Origin: JBLNDG01 sp050261415
GTDB lineage: Bacteria; Bacillota; Clostridia; Lutisporales; Lutisporaceae
NCBI GenBank assembly: GCA_050261415.1
Contig: JBLNDG010000160.1
Span: 1 to 17,576, forward strand
DNA length: 17,576 nucleotides
Reading direction: 5' to 3'
Positions 1 through 6,739 of this stretch are shown here, one piece after another. Below the pieces are notes generated by a model. That model saw only the letters and a program-made list of their open reading frames with translations, made no database searches and was not told the origin of the DNA. Position 1 is the first letter of the stretch. Each line of letters opens with the position of its first letter. The position numbers and the translations under genes were made by a program.

Positions 1-2109
1 AAGCTTTCTGGATGCTCCCTCGCCGGTAAAACATGCTGTAATAATTATGCTCTTTTTCGCTAAGCTCTCCTGCTCGCTTTCAAAGGTTTTACGGGCATAT
101 GCTTCTTTAATGCTGTCGTAAATATAGTAAATATCCCTTCCAAGTACTGCCTTCCGGCAGGCATCTATAACCAAAGGCGTGCTTACCATGTCAATTGCCT
201 TTACAACTATTCCCGTTTCCTCACTTATCATATCCCCGAAATTCGCCAAGGAGCCCATATCAACCATCAACAATACCCCGCTTCCCCTATCCAGCTTCAA
301 TACAGTCTCTTTAGCAGCGGTATACATTGTCTGCGGGCTCATTGTCAAAGGCATATCCAAAGCAACGGCATGGTCTGTTCCTATAAGGGTGTTGCATACT
401 TCTGCCATACTGCTCGCAGTTGATTTGCCGTGCATTATTACAAGTATACCTACTTTATCCTTTTCTTCCGCACTGGATTCCAACGGGTTTGAAGCCAGAA
501 ACATTGCCAGATATCCTATTTCATCAAGAGGTGTATGTATCCCCAGCCTCAGATCAATCAGCTTGGCTGCTTCCATGGCAACCAAAAATTCATCAGGGTA
601 GTCCACTCTTATGGAATTAAGCTTCGGATGATATATCCTGATTCCTTTTCTTGCCCTTTCAATAAAACCGTTTATATGAAGGGCCAGTCCGAAGTGAATC
701 CGTTCATCATATTCACGCTTCAATCTTTCCTTTGCAAGGTTAATTATTTCACTCACCAAGTCCAGTACTTCCATATCCACAATTTTGGAAATCTCATTAC
801 CGCGCAGCTTCCGTGGAAGCTCACCTATATATTTCCTGAAATGGCTTTCAATGTCCATATTTACAATATGATTGATTTCTTCCTCCTCCATACCGGACTT
901 TTTCAGGAACTCAAGCTTTTTCTCAATTATATCGTAAAAATCCTCACTGTCTTCAAGCTGATGTTCAACAGGCTGTTCTGTCTCTTCCTTCCATCCATAC
1001 CGGAGGATATCCCCCTTGCTTTTAAGCAGGTATTCAACTTCGTGCCTGTAATCCTGAATGTTCATCATGCCTTTCTTAACATGCTGAGGGAGGTCTGCCT
1101 GTGTAACCAGTATATATCCTTCGTTCTTAGACTTGTAATTCACAAATGCCCTGGCGCAGGCCAGCTGTATGTCGCTTTTGAGCTGACCTATATTGTTTGG
1201 GCAGTCATACAGAAGAAAGGCAGTAACCGAACCCTTGTCGATATATATGCTCTTTCCTATTCTCTTTGCTTCCTGCCGGAGGAAGCTTTCAACTAAGTAA
1301 AAGCGCTCGCTCATACCCCTTTCTTTTAATGACGGGAGCTTGATTATCATAGGTATCCTTCTTGCAAAGGTATTTAACAGAAAGGATTGAGGTTCTTCCG
1401 TAGTAGCTGCAATTATCTGCACATTTGCATAGAGCTTTTTCTCAGTTTCCCCCAGGGGTTCAAAGCAGCCCTTGTCGATAAAGGTAAACAGCATTTCCTG
1501 TCCCTGAGGGGATAATCTATGTACTTCGTCGAGCAGAAATATTCCCCCATCAGCCTTTTTCAAAAGTCCTTCCCTATCCCTGTCGGCACCCGTATAAGCA
1601 CCCTTTTTGACCCCGAATATCTGGGATATCAAAAGCTGTGGGTTATCTGCATAGTCAGCACAGTTAAAACGTATAAAAGGTGCATTTCGCGCTATTACTC
1701 CTGTTTCCACCGCAAACTGGTACATGAGCTCTGCAAACATGGATTTCCCTACACCGGTTTCTCCCAGAATCAAGGTATGCAACCCCCTCGGAGGATACAG
1801 AATAGCTGCTTTTGCCTGCTGTACAGGGATCTGCATGCTCTGGTGGATTCCTGCAACTTTATCCAGACTATTTTCGGCCTCCTGCAAGAATTGCCTGGCT
1901 TCAGTTGTTTTTTCCTTAACCGTGCAATAAAGTACCGGTCTGCCATCTATTTTTTCAACCTTTTTCTCGCAATAAAGCTGATTCAGATACCGGCTGATGT
2001 TAGTCCTGTCTATATCCATAATTTTGCTTATTTCAAAAGCAGAAACCCCCCTGCCTGTCTTGTCCTCCAATTCAAGCAAAACCTGCAGCACCTCTTCAAC
2101 TTTCTTCAT
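1..2109 (-). CDS. LevR-family sigma-54-dependent activator with PRD and PTS EIIA domains (partial, 3' end off window)
   Basis: The frame is open from ATG 2109 to base 1, giving 703 residues with no stop, so the C-terminus lies beyond the left edge. The SD GGAGGGG sits 6 nt before the ATG. Visible domains in order: an N-terminal winged-helix-like region (about 1-65); an AAA+ domain (about 90-330) with Walker A GETGVGKS at 116-123, the sigma-54 contact loop GAYTGA at 170-175 and Walker B FLLDEVH near 191-197; a PRD (about 445-545) with candidate regulatory histidines H472 and H525; an EIIA-Man-like domain (about 553-690) with ILVIMHG holding the probable phospho-His H560; then ITACFTGEGA, typical of the linker before the second PRD. 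In this family the protein drives sigma-54 transcription of a mannose/fructose-type PTS operon, tuned by PTS phosphorylation. No PTS gene is visible here, so the target is probably outside the window. Confidence 0.93.
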   Translation of the reverse strand, partial: MKKVEEVLQVLLELEDKTGRGVSAFEISKIMDIDRTNISRYLNQLYCEKKVEKIDGRPVLYCTVKEKTTEARQFLQEAENSLDKVAGIHQSMQIPVQQAKAAILYPPRGLHTLILGETGVGKSMFAELMYQFAVETGVIARNAPFIRFNCADYADNPQLLISQIFGVKKGAYTGADRDREGLLKKADGGIFLLDEVHRLSPQGQEMLFTFIDKGCFEPLGETEKKLYANVQIIAATTEEPQSFLLNTFARRIPMIIKLPSLKERGMSERFYLVESFLRQEAKRIGKSIYIDKGSVTAFLLYDCPNNIGQLKSDIQLACARAFVNYKSKNEGYILVTQADLPQHVKKGMMNIQDYRHEVEYLLKSKGDILRYGWKEETEQPVEHQLEDSEDFYDIIEKKLEFLKKSGMEEEEINHIVNMDIESHFRKYIGELPRKLRGNEISKIVDMEVLDLVSEIINLAKERLKREYDERIHFGLALHINGFIERARKGIRIYHPKLNSIRVDYPDEFLVAMEAAKLIDLRLGIHTPLDEIGYLAMFLASNPLESSAEEKDKVGILVIMHGKSTASSMAEVCNTLIGTDHAVALDMPLTMSPQTMYTAAKETVLKLDRGSGVLLMVDMGSLANFGDMISEETGIVVKAIDMVSTPLVIDACRKAVLGRDIYYIYDSIKEAYARKTFESEQESLAKKSIIITACFTGEGASRKL

Positions 2110-2205
2110 ACCCGTCCCCTCCAAAGCAATATGTAAATGTTGTGAAAAGACTAGTACATCTATTTCAATTTACCATATTTTGGCGCAGATGCATACACCC
2201 AAATA

Positions 2206-2242
2206 GAAACAAAAATAGGACCCGGATAACCTAGGTCCTATT
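2206..2242 (-). terminator. Rho-independent terminator of the small secreted protein gene
   Basis: On the minus strand the arms AATAGGACC (2242-2234) and GGTCCTATT (2222-2214) form a perfect 9-bp stem with an 11-nt loop, followed by a T-rich tract. It lies 28 bases downstream of the stop of the 61-residue ORF and upstream of the LevR-type gene, so it separates the two transcripts. Confidence 0.85.
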
Positions 2243-2269
2243 GGCATTTTTATCAATTATTTGTCTCGA

Positions 2270-2455
2270 CTATTCGTTGCATTCAGCCAGCTTTGCGCAT
2301 TTCGACACGCCTTTATTCATTTCCCGGGCACAAGCAGCTACCTGCTTGCCGCCTTGTGCTACCGCCATGTTTGAAACAGCATTGTCAGCAAATACTGTTA
2401 CGGAAGATGCAACCATTACCATTGCAGCTAAGGATAAAGCGATGATTTTCTTCAT
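2270..2455 (-). CDS. Small secreted three-cysteine protein of unknown function
   Basis: A 61-residue ORF. The SD GGAGG is well placed (TTGGAGGTTTTATT before the ATG). Residues 1-23 form a classical signal peptide: MKK, a hydrophobic core, then VFA-DN as the likely cleavage site. The mature peptide would be about 38 residues with three cysteines near its C-terminus and no other recognisable motif. Dedicated terminator at 2206-2242, and an upstream gap of 122 bases to mntR, so it is probably monocistronic. The gap holds a 6-bp hairpin (AAATGG...CCATTT near 2505-2522). I do not recognise a named family. The odd cysteine number could allow dimerisation or metal binding, but that is speculation. 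Confidence 0.75.
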   Translation of the reverse strand: MKKIIALSLAAMVMVASSVTVFADNAVSNMAVAQGGKQVAACAREMNKGVSKCAKLAECNE

Positions 2456-2577
2456 AATAAAACCTCCAAGATGATTTTTACTTTGTTAATTGTGACTTTT
2501 TTCTAAATGGGGGGAACCATTTACTATAAATAGATGATATGTGATTAATATGAAGGTTTTATGAAGATAAGGGGATT

Positions 2578-3042
2578 TTATTTATTATTTCTATAAGCCT
2601 CAAACTTGTCCCCGATATCCGGATTATCTTTGATAAAGTTCACAAAAAGTGATATGCACCTTAGGGTTTCTTCATTCAATATATGTTCTATCTTTTCTGT
2701 TTCTTCCAATACACTACGGGAAACGCCCAATAAAATCAAAAACTCTTCTACCGTCTTGTGCCGCTTTAGTAGTCCTTCTCCAATAGTCTTGCCTTCCTCC
2801 GTCAATATAATATATCCATATTTCTCGTAATTGGCCAGGTTTAAATCGGCAAGCTTTTGCACCATCTTAGTGGCCGAAGGAGGTTGTATGTTGAGGGAAC
2901 TGGATAAGTCGTTGATTCTCGTAAAACCCTTGCTTAAAGACAATCTGTATATCATCTCTATATAATCCTCCATTGCTGCTGTCAATAAACCATCATCTTT
3001 TTTCATATATCCCGTAAAGGTAAAGAAATCCTCATTTTTCAT
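2578..3042 (-). CDS. mntR: Manganese-responsive DtxR/MntR-family repressor
   Basis: 154 residues, close to the usual MntR length of about 140, with a short N-terminal extension. The N-terminal winged helix includes PPSATKMVQKL, the MntR-type recognition helix. Residues aligning with the B. subtilis MntR metal ligands are all present: D26 and E29 (MEDYIE), H95 (KRHK), E116, E119 and H120 (EKIEH). It lacks the SH3-like third domain of DtxR, as expected for MntR. Known family role: Mn(II)-bound dimers repress manganese importers. It is divergent from the NRAMP gene at 3232, so the shared 189-bp intergenic region is the natural place for its operators. The start at 3042 follows a modest SD (AGGCG). 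A second in-frame ATG at residue 13 is possible. Confidence 0.93.
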   Translation of the reverse strand: MKNEDFFTFTGYMKKDDGLLTAAMEDYIEMIYRLSLSKGFTRINDLSSSLNIQPPSATKMVQKLADLNLANYEKYGYIILTEEGKTIGEGLLKRHKTVEEFLILLGVSRSVLEETEKIEHILNEETLRCISLFVNFIKDNPDIGDKFEAYRNNK

Positions 3043-3102
3043 ATTATCGCCTGCCGGATTAAAAAATCGGTTAATTAATTATATTCCCTGCCCGGTAAAA
3101 AG

Positions 3103-3130
3103 ATTATATGCTGTGTAGCATTTTTATTAA
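3103..3130 (-). promoter_or_regulatory. Candidate mntR promoter with a palindrome between -35 and -10
   Basis: On the minus strand, TTAATA (3130-3125), a 16-bp spacer and a perfect TATAAT (3108-3103) form a plausible sigma-A promoter with a weak -35. The palindrome ATGCT-GTGT-AGCAT (3108-3121) fills the spacer, where a repressor would block polymerase. That it is a metal-responsive operator is inference; I cannot match it to a known MntR box. Confidence 0.35.
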
Positions 3131-3146
3131 TTTTCCATATCTTGTA

Positions 3147-3188
3147 TTAAGCGAAAAAATTTAACCTTGTCTAACATAGTTCGCTTAA
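3147..3188. repeat. 9-bp inverted repeat in the mntR-mntH intergenic region
   Basis: TTAAGCGAA (3147-3155) and TTCGCTTAA (3180-3188) are perfect inverted copies 24 bp apart, centred in the divergent mntR/mntH region. No T-run follows, so it is not a terminator. It could be a paired operator half-site arrangement or an RNA hairpin in the mntH leader. Confidence 0.5.
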
Positions 3189-3231
3189 AGAAAAGTTGTC
3201 TACAAATATTATCCGGCAGTGAGGTTGAATA

Positions 3232-4542
3232 ATGATGCAAAATGAAAGCAACGTAAACGAAATAGCCATTAAGACAAACAAAGTAACTCTTTTTACCGGC
3301 GAATCCTACCGCAACTGGGAGGTAAAAAAAAAGTTCAGGCAATTGCTAAGGTTTCTTGGACCTGCTTTCATAGTCAGTGTTGCTTATATTGACCCTGGCA
3401 ACTTTGCAACCAATATAAGCGGAGGATCGGTTTTCAACTATAGCTTGATCTGGGTTATTCTTTGGAGTAACCTTATGGCTATTTTCCTGCAAACCATGTC
3501 TGCGAAGCTGGGTATCGCAACCAGTCATAATTTATCCGAAATGTGCCGGAAGGCATTTTCTATAAAGCTGAATTGGTTCTTCTGGGTTGTTGCAGAGTTT
3601 GCAGCTATGGCTACAACCATGGCTGAGTTCCTGGGCGGCGCACTTGGTATTTACCTGCTGTTTGGAATATCCCTGAAGCTTGCAGGTGTAATTACTTGTG
3701 CCGTAACATTTATAATTATATATATGCAGAAATACGGCCAGCGCATCGTTGAAATTATCATAACAACCTTAGTGGCAGTTATATGCGCTGCTTATAGCAT
3801 CGAGGTGTTCCTCGCAAAGCCTGATTGGGTTTCTGTAGGAATTCATACATTAGTTCCCTCTCTCCCGAACGGCCACGCTGTTTTAATTGCTGTGAGCATG
3901 CTGGGCGCTACCGTTATGCCTCATGTAATATATCTTCACTCCCAGCTGGTGCAGTGCAGAAATGAAGGAATGACACTTGATGAAAAAAGAAAGCATTTGC
4001 GCATGGAAAAGATTGATGTGACTATAGCTATGAATATTGCGTTTCTTGTTAATGCGGCTATGGTTGTAGTATCCGCTGCCGTATTCTATAATCAGGGAAT
4101 TGTGGTTGATTCAATCGAACAGGCACATAAGTCTCTTTCCCCCCTGCTCGGCACTCTCTCCAGCGGTGCTTTCGCAATTGCCCTTCTCGCATCGGGATTT
4201 TCATCCTCGGCAGTTGGTGCAATGGCGGGAGAAACAGTGATGGACGGCTTTGTTACCGTAAGGATTTCTCTCAATATAAAAAGAATCGTTACAATAACAC
4301 CGGCGATTCTGATTATTATTTCAGGCATAAACCCAATGAAGGCGCTTGTAATAAGCCAGGTCTGCCTGAGCTTTGCACTTCCTGTTGCTATAATACCAAT
4401 GCTTTTAATCACCGGAAAAAAAGAGTATATGGGGAATTTCACGAACAAGCCGTTGACCAAAGGCATAGGCTGGCTAATTGCATCCCTTATTATAGGTTTG
4501 AACATCCTTCTGTTGTACATGGTATTTACAGGCAATGCATAA
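3232..4542 (+). CDS. mntH: NRAMP-family divalent metal (Mn2+) transporter MntH
   Basis: 436 residues, typical for bacterial NRAMP proteins, with about 11 hydrophobic segments. The hallmark DPGN sits at residues 54-57 in the first unwound helix. MPH at 229-231, within GATVMPHVIYLHS, supplies the helix-6 Met known to coordinate soft divalent metals. Family role: proton-coupled import of Mn2+ (also Fe2+, Cd2+) across the cytoplasmic membrane. The divergent mntR supports manganese control. Start: ATG 3232 follows GAGG with 7 nt spacing; the next codon is also ATG, so the start may be 3235. The gene ends at 4542 with no clear terminator before the next promoter. The N-terminal extension of about 35 residues before the first helix is polar. 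Confidence 0.95.
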   Translation: MMQNESNVNEIAIKTNKVTLFTGESYRNWEVKKKFRQLLRFLGPAFIVSVAYIDPGNFATNISGGSVFNYSLIWVILWSNLMAIFLQTMSAKLGIATSHNLSEMCRKAFSIKLNWFFWVVAEFAAMATTMAEFLGGALGIYLLFGISLKLAGVITCAVTFIIIYMQKYGQRIVEIIITTLVAVICAAYSIEVFLAKPDWVSVGIHTLVPSLPNGHAVLIAVSMLGATVMPHVIYLHSQLVQCRNEGMTLDEKRKHLRMEKIDVTIAMNIAFLVNAAMVVVSAAVFYNQGIVVDSIEQAHKSLSPLLGTLSSGAFAIALLASGFSSSAVGAMAGETVMDGFVTVRISLNIKRIVTITPAILIIISGINPMKALVISQVCLSFALPVAIIPMLLITGKKEYMGNFTNKPLTKGIGWLIASLIIGLNILLLYMVFTGNA

Positions 4543-4663
4543 AATATAAGGATGAAAGTGATACGGATTTCCAAATAGCTGGAGTATATAAATATAGTAT
4601 GCCTATTGAAAGCAAACGATATTCTTTATGTTAACTTTTAAACTTTCCAATTTCTACCTCAAT

Positions 4664-4692
4664 TTGACACATTTCATAATCTGTTATATAAT
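4664..4692 (+). promoter_or_regulatory. Perfect consensus sigma-A promoter for the riboswitch-controlled hydrolase
   Basis: TTGACA at 4664-4669, a 17-bp spacer and TATAAT at 4687-4692 match the consensus exactly. Transcription should start near 4699, giving a leader of about 150 nt that holds the riboswitch. A promoter this strong suggests that control is exerted mainly after initiation, by the leader RNA. Confidence 0.88.
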
Positions 4693-4711
4693 ATGCGTTA
4701 TGTAAACACAA

Positions 4712-4828
4712 ACATTGCTGAATCCCGGTTTTTACCGGGTACGGAGGAACCAATTCTGGGGTCAATCCATGGTCAACCATGGTAGGGAGCCTTCTGTCCC
4801 GAACCCGTCAGCTAACTTCGGAAGCATC
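4712..4828 (+). ncRNA. ydaO/yuaA-type cyclic di-AMP riboswitch
   Basis: The leader carries conserved ydaO-class sequence: GCTGAATCCCGG, a hairpin closing in CCGGG, ACGGAGGAACCAATTCTGGGG with TCAAT, a variable hairpin (CCATGGTCAACCATGG), TAGGGAGCC, then CCGAACCCGTCAGCTAAC with TTCGGAAGC. The pattern and spacing match the class known to bind c-di-AMP and turn off wall hydrolase and K+ transporter genes. It sits between a perfect promoter and a SleB-type hydrolase, a standard location for this class. The boundaries are approximate. I see no clear intrinsic terminator between the aptamer and the SD, so the expression platform may act on translation initiation or through a less obvious terminator. 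Confidence 0.92.
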
Positions 4829-4851
4829 TATTTATGGAAGGAGTGTAAGTG

Positions 4852-5562
4852 ATGAAAAGAAATTTGAAAACCATTATTTGCATCTTAGTTATTTCCATAT
4901 GTCTGGTAGGACAAGCCATAGGTGTCTTTGCCGATACTTATTACGGAGTATTACAATATGGCAGCACCGGAAGCGGCGTAGTGCAAGTGCAGCAGGCATT
5001 GAAAACTAAAGGATTTCTTACTACAGCAGCCGACGGGGTATATGGAAAAGCAACCGAAAATGCAGTCATCAAATACCAGATGGCTAAACATTTAAGAATC
5101 GACGGCATTGCCGGCAGAGAAACACAGGCAAGCCTTTTTGGCACTTTGGCGTCAAGAGGGACAAGCTATACAACAACTTCTGCAAGCAGTCAGTATTCCA
5201 CTAATTTATACTGGCTTTCAAGAATAATCAATGCAGAGGCTGAAGCTGAACCTTATGCAGGAAAGGTTGCAGTAAGTAATGTTATACTTAACAGGGTAAA
5301 ATCAGATTTATTCCCCAATACAGTAAAAGGGGTAATATTTGAATATTATAAAGGTATTCCTCAGTTTAGTCCTGTTGCGGACGGTACAATTTACAATACG
5401 CCGAATGCCGACAGCATAAGAGCGGCAAAAGACGCAATGAACGGAGTAAACTATGTAGGATCGGCAACTTATTTCTTCAATCCTGACAAGTCAGAGGGTG
5501 CATGGATTGTTGCAAATAAAACCTTTGTAAAAAGAATCGGCAACCACGTGTTTTACAGATAA
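4852..5562 (+). CDS. Secreted SleB/CwlJ-type cortex or cell-wall hydrolase with peptidoglycan-binding domain
   Basis: 236 residues from ATG 4852, which lies 8 nt after AAGGAG; an overlapping GTG at 4849 is only 5 nt away. Residues 1-27 form a signal peptide ending VFA-DT. Residues about 35-97 are a PG_binding_1 repeat (GSTGSGVVQVQQAL, then DGVYGKATENAV). A Ser/Thr-rich linker (about 101-116) leads to a Hydrolase_2 domain (about 120-236) with INAEAEAEPYAGKVAVSNV; E129 aligns with the catalytic Glu of SleB/CwlJ lytic enzymes. SleB proteins degrade spore cortex muramic lactam, but this architecture under a c-di-AMP riboswitch and sigma-A promoter suggests a vegetative wall-remodelling enzyme responsive to turgor. 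It is monocistronic: promoter at 4664, terminator at 5577. Confidence 0.92.
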   Translation: MKRNLKTIICILVISICLVGQAIGVFADTYYGVLQYGSTGSGVVQVQQALKTKGFLTTAADGVYGKATENAVIKYQMAKHLRIDGIAGRETQASLFGTLASRGTSYTTTSASSQYSTNLYWLSRIINAEAEAEPYAGKVAVSNVILNRVKSDLFPNTVKGVIFEYYKGIPQFSPVADGTIYNTPNADSIRAAKDAMNGVNYVGSATYFFNPDKSEGAWIVANKTFVKRIGNHVFYR

Positions 5563-5576
5563 CAGCTATACTGTCA

Positions 5577-5607
5577 AGACGAGGCATTAAATATGCCTCG
5601 TCTTTTT
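5577..5607 (+). terminator. Strong rho-independent terminator after the hydrolase gene
   Basis: AGACGAGGCAT (5577-5587) and ATGCCTCGTCT (5593-5603) form a perfect 11-bp stem with a 5-nt loop, followed by a T-run to 5607. It starts 14 bases after the stop codon. Confidence 0.95.
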
Positions 5608-5645
5608 ATGTCAAAAATGTCTGTAAAAATATTTCTAAAATGCTA

Positions 5646-5674
5646 TTGGCTTAATCGTAAATTTACGATATGAT
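5646..5674 (+). promoter_or_regulatory. arsR promoter overlapped by its operator
   Basis: TTGGCT (5646-5651), a 17-bp spacer and TATGAT (5669-5674) form a good sigma-A promoter. The perfect 16-bp palindrome at 5654-5669 fills the spacer, the expected arrangement for repression by steric block. The transcript would start near 5681, about 29 nt before the ArsR start codon. Confidence 0.7.
5654..5669. promoter_or_regulatory. ArsR operator 1: perfect 16-bp palindrome
   Basis: ATCGTAAATTTACGAT is a perfect palindrome. Related 16-mers recur at 5677-5692 and 6030-6045, each ahead of a gene in this cluster, which is strong internal evidence for a binding site of the adjacent ArsR-family protein. Confidence 0.8.
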
Positions 5675-5676
5675 TA

Positions 5677-5692
5677 ATCGTAAAAATTCGAT
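5677..5692. promoter_or_regulatory. ArsR operator 2: degenerate palindrome
   Basis: ATCGTAAAAATTCGAT keeps the outer ATCG/CGAT arms of operator 1, and its centre lies 23 bp (about two helical turns) downstream, so two dimers could sit on the same DNA face. Both extend to TTAATCG on the left. Confidence 0.65.
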
Positions 5693-5709
5693 ATACGGAA
5701 GGTGAGTTT

Positions 5710-6012
5710 ATGAATATACCTAAAATATGTGATGCCTTGGGCAATGAAATCAGGTATCAGATAGTAAGGGCTCTGAAAGATAAAGCTATAGGGACCTGCT
5801 GCGATAGGATAGAATACTATGAAAACGGCATCAGCGTAGGTGATGTGGTCAATGCGACAGGACTGGCACAATCGACAGTATCACAGCACCTCAAAGTACT
5901 CGTCGATTCGGGTATAATAGTTAAAGAAAAACGCGGCCAGTGGACCTGCTTTTTCCTAAACAAACAGCTGGTTGAAGACTTTATTAAAGGACTCTACCAC
6001 GACCTTAAGTAA
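5710..6012 (+). CDS. arsR: ArsR/SmtB-family metalloid-responsive repressor
   Basis: 100 residues, typical of the family. Winged helix-turn-helix: ISVGDVVNAT, then the recognition helix STVSQHLKVLVDSG, then the wing KEKRGQWTCFFLN. Cysteines at 7, 30, 31 and 80; the vicinal pair C30-C31 (GTCCDR) is a plausible As(III)/Sb(III) site, placed differently from the CxC of E. coli ArsR, as in other ArsR proteins with independently evolved sites. SD GGAAGGTGAG ahead of ATG 5710. Two palindromic operators lie in its own promoter and one before the permease, so autoregulation and control of the downstream gene are expected. Arsenic as the inducer is inferred from the ArsM and permease neighbours; another thiophilic metal is possible. 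Confidence 0.9.
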   Translation: MNIPKICDALGNEIRYQIVRALKDKAIGTCCDRIEYYENGISVGDVVNATGLAQSTVSQHLKVLVDSGIIVKEKRGQWTCFFLNKQLVEDFIKGLYHDLK

Positions 6013-6016
6013 TTTT

Positions 6017-6045
6017 TTTACATAAATATATCGTAATTTTACGAT
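6017..6045 (+). promoter_or_regulatory. Second promoter/operator 3 ahead of the permease
   Basis: TTTACA (6017-6022), a 17-bp spacer and TACGAT (6040-6045) form a moderate promoter. ATCGTAATTTTACGAT (6030-6045) repeats the ArsR operator with 7-bp perfect arms around a TT centre and overlaps the -10. The permease could therefore be transcribed from its own ArsR-controlled promoter as well as by read-through from arsR. Confidence 0.6.
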
Positions 6046-6062
6046 TAATTTGGAGGAATAAA

Positions 6063-6739
6063 ATGTTTAATCTATTAAAAGAAACCCTGCTCTATGTAGC
6101 AGGAACCCTTATCCATAATGCGCCGGTGCTGACTTTTGGTATACTGGTTGCGGCTGCAATCAAGGTCTATATTGACTCGGAAAAGTTCAAGCAGGTGCTG
6201 GTGTGAAAGCAGCAGCTACCTGTGGGTGTTCTGAATCTGCATTTGCTGTTCAGACTGCTCCAAGCTGCGGGTGCGGCACGCCACAGGCAAAAGCACAGAA
6301 TTTTGCCGATAAATATAAACTGAAAGAACTTTTCAAAGTGTTCTTTGAAGTGGGTGTCAGAAAAGTGCTGGTTTACTTTTCAATATTTGCCGCAGTTGGC
6401 TTCATGATCAACAGGTTTGTTCCGGCAGCTTTGATAATGAAATATTTGTGCTCCGGCAACATGTTTGCAGTACCTTTGCTTGCGTTGATAGGATTACCGC
6501 TTTACGTCAATGTCTCATCTTCCATACCTTTAATAAACGCTCTCTTGGCAGGTGGGGCAAGCAATGGGGCGCTTCTGGCCTTCTTGATTACAGGTCCTGG
6601 TACTAGCATAGGTGTTCTGACAGGTATAGCTTTAATTATGAAGAAAAAAGCAATAGCTTTATATGCTGCATTTCTCCTGGTTTTTGCTATAATGCTTGGT
6701 TACTTGTATGATTTCCTGATAATGCTCGGTATAGTGTAA
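6063..6739 (+). pseudogene. ArsP/DUF318-type permease (COG0701) with internal deletion and frame change
   Basis: The gene is read as two ORFs. The first (6063-6206, 47 residues, strong SD GGAGGAATAAA) is the N-terminal membrane helix of the permease family, with HNAPVLTFGILVAAAIKVYI. The second (6203-6739, 178 residues from GTG 6203, overlapping the first by 4 nt) starts with the Cys-rich loop (CGC...CGCGT) and continues with KYKLKELFKVFFEVGVRKVLVYF, LPLYVN and ITGPGTS, which resemble the C-terminal half. From memory of the family, full proteins are about 300-330 residues and carry a segment of roughly 110-120 residues between these parts, including a conserved TPxCACGT region, which is missing here. 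The two parts are also out of frame. The most likely reading is an inactivated efflux permease for (organo)arsenicals. A coupled split protein is possible, because the second ORF retains 4 helices and a GTG start. Confidence 0.75.

Noticed and set aside
1..6. Window begins with AAGCTT, a HindIII site
   Set aside because: Probably coincidence of windowing; the reading frame of the first gene is uninterrupted up to it, and the site gives no sign of a biological junction.
535..1296. Plus-strand open frame of 253 codons opposite the LevR-type gene
   Set aside because: Shadow of a gene with clear AAA+, PRD and EIIA motifs on the other strand; no SD and unnatural composition.
2181..2200. Possible sigma-54 promoter (GG...GC pattern) upstream of the LevR-type gene
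   Set aside because: The spacing between GG and GC is 7 bases instead of the required 10, and it faces away from the gene.
4779..5009. Open frame of 76 codons overlapping the riboswitch and hydrolase start
   Set aside because: It begins inside the conserved riboswitch leader and overlaps the signal peptide of the hydrolase in another frame.
6187..6215. Programmed ribosomal frameshift joining the two permease ORFs
   Set aside because: There is no slippery heptamer at the junction, and a frameshift would not restore the missing central membrane segment.
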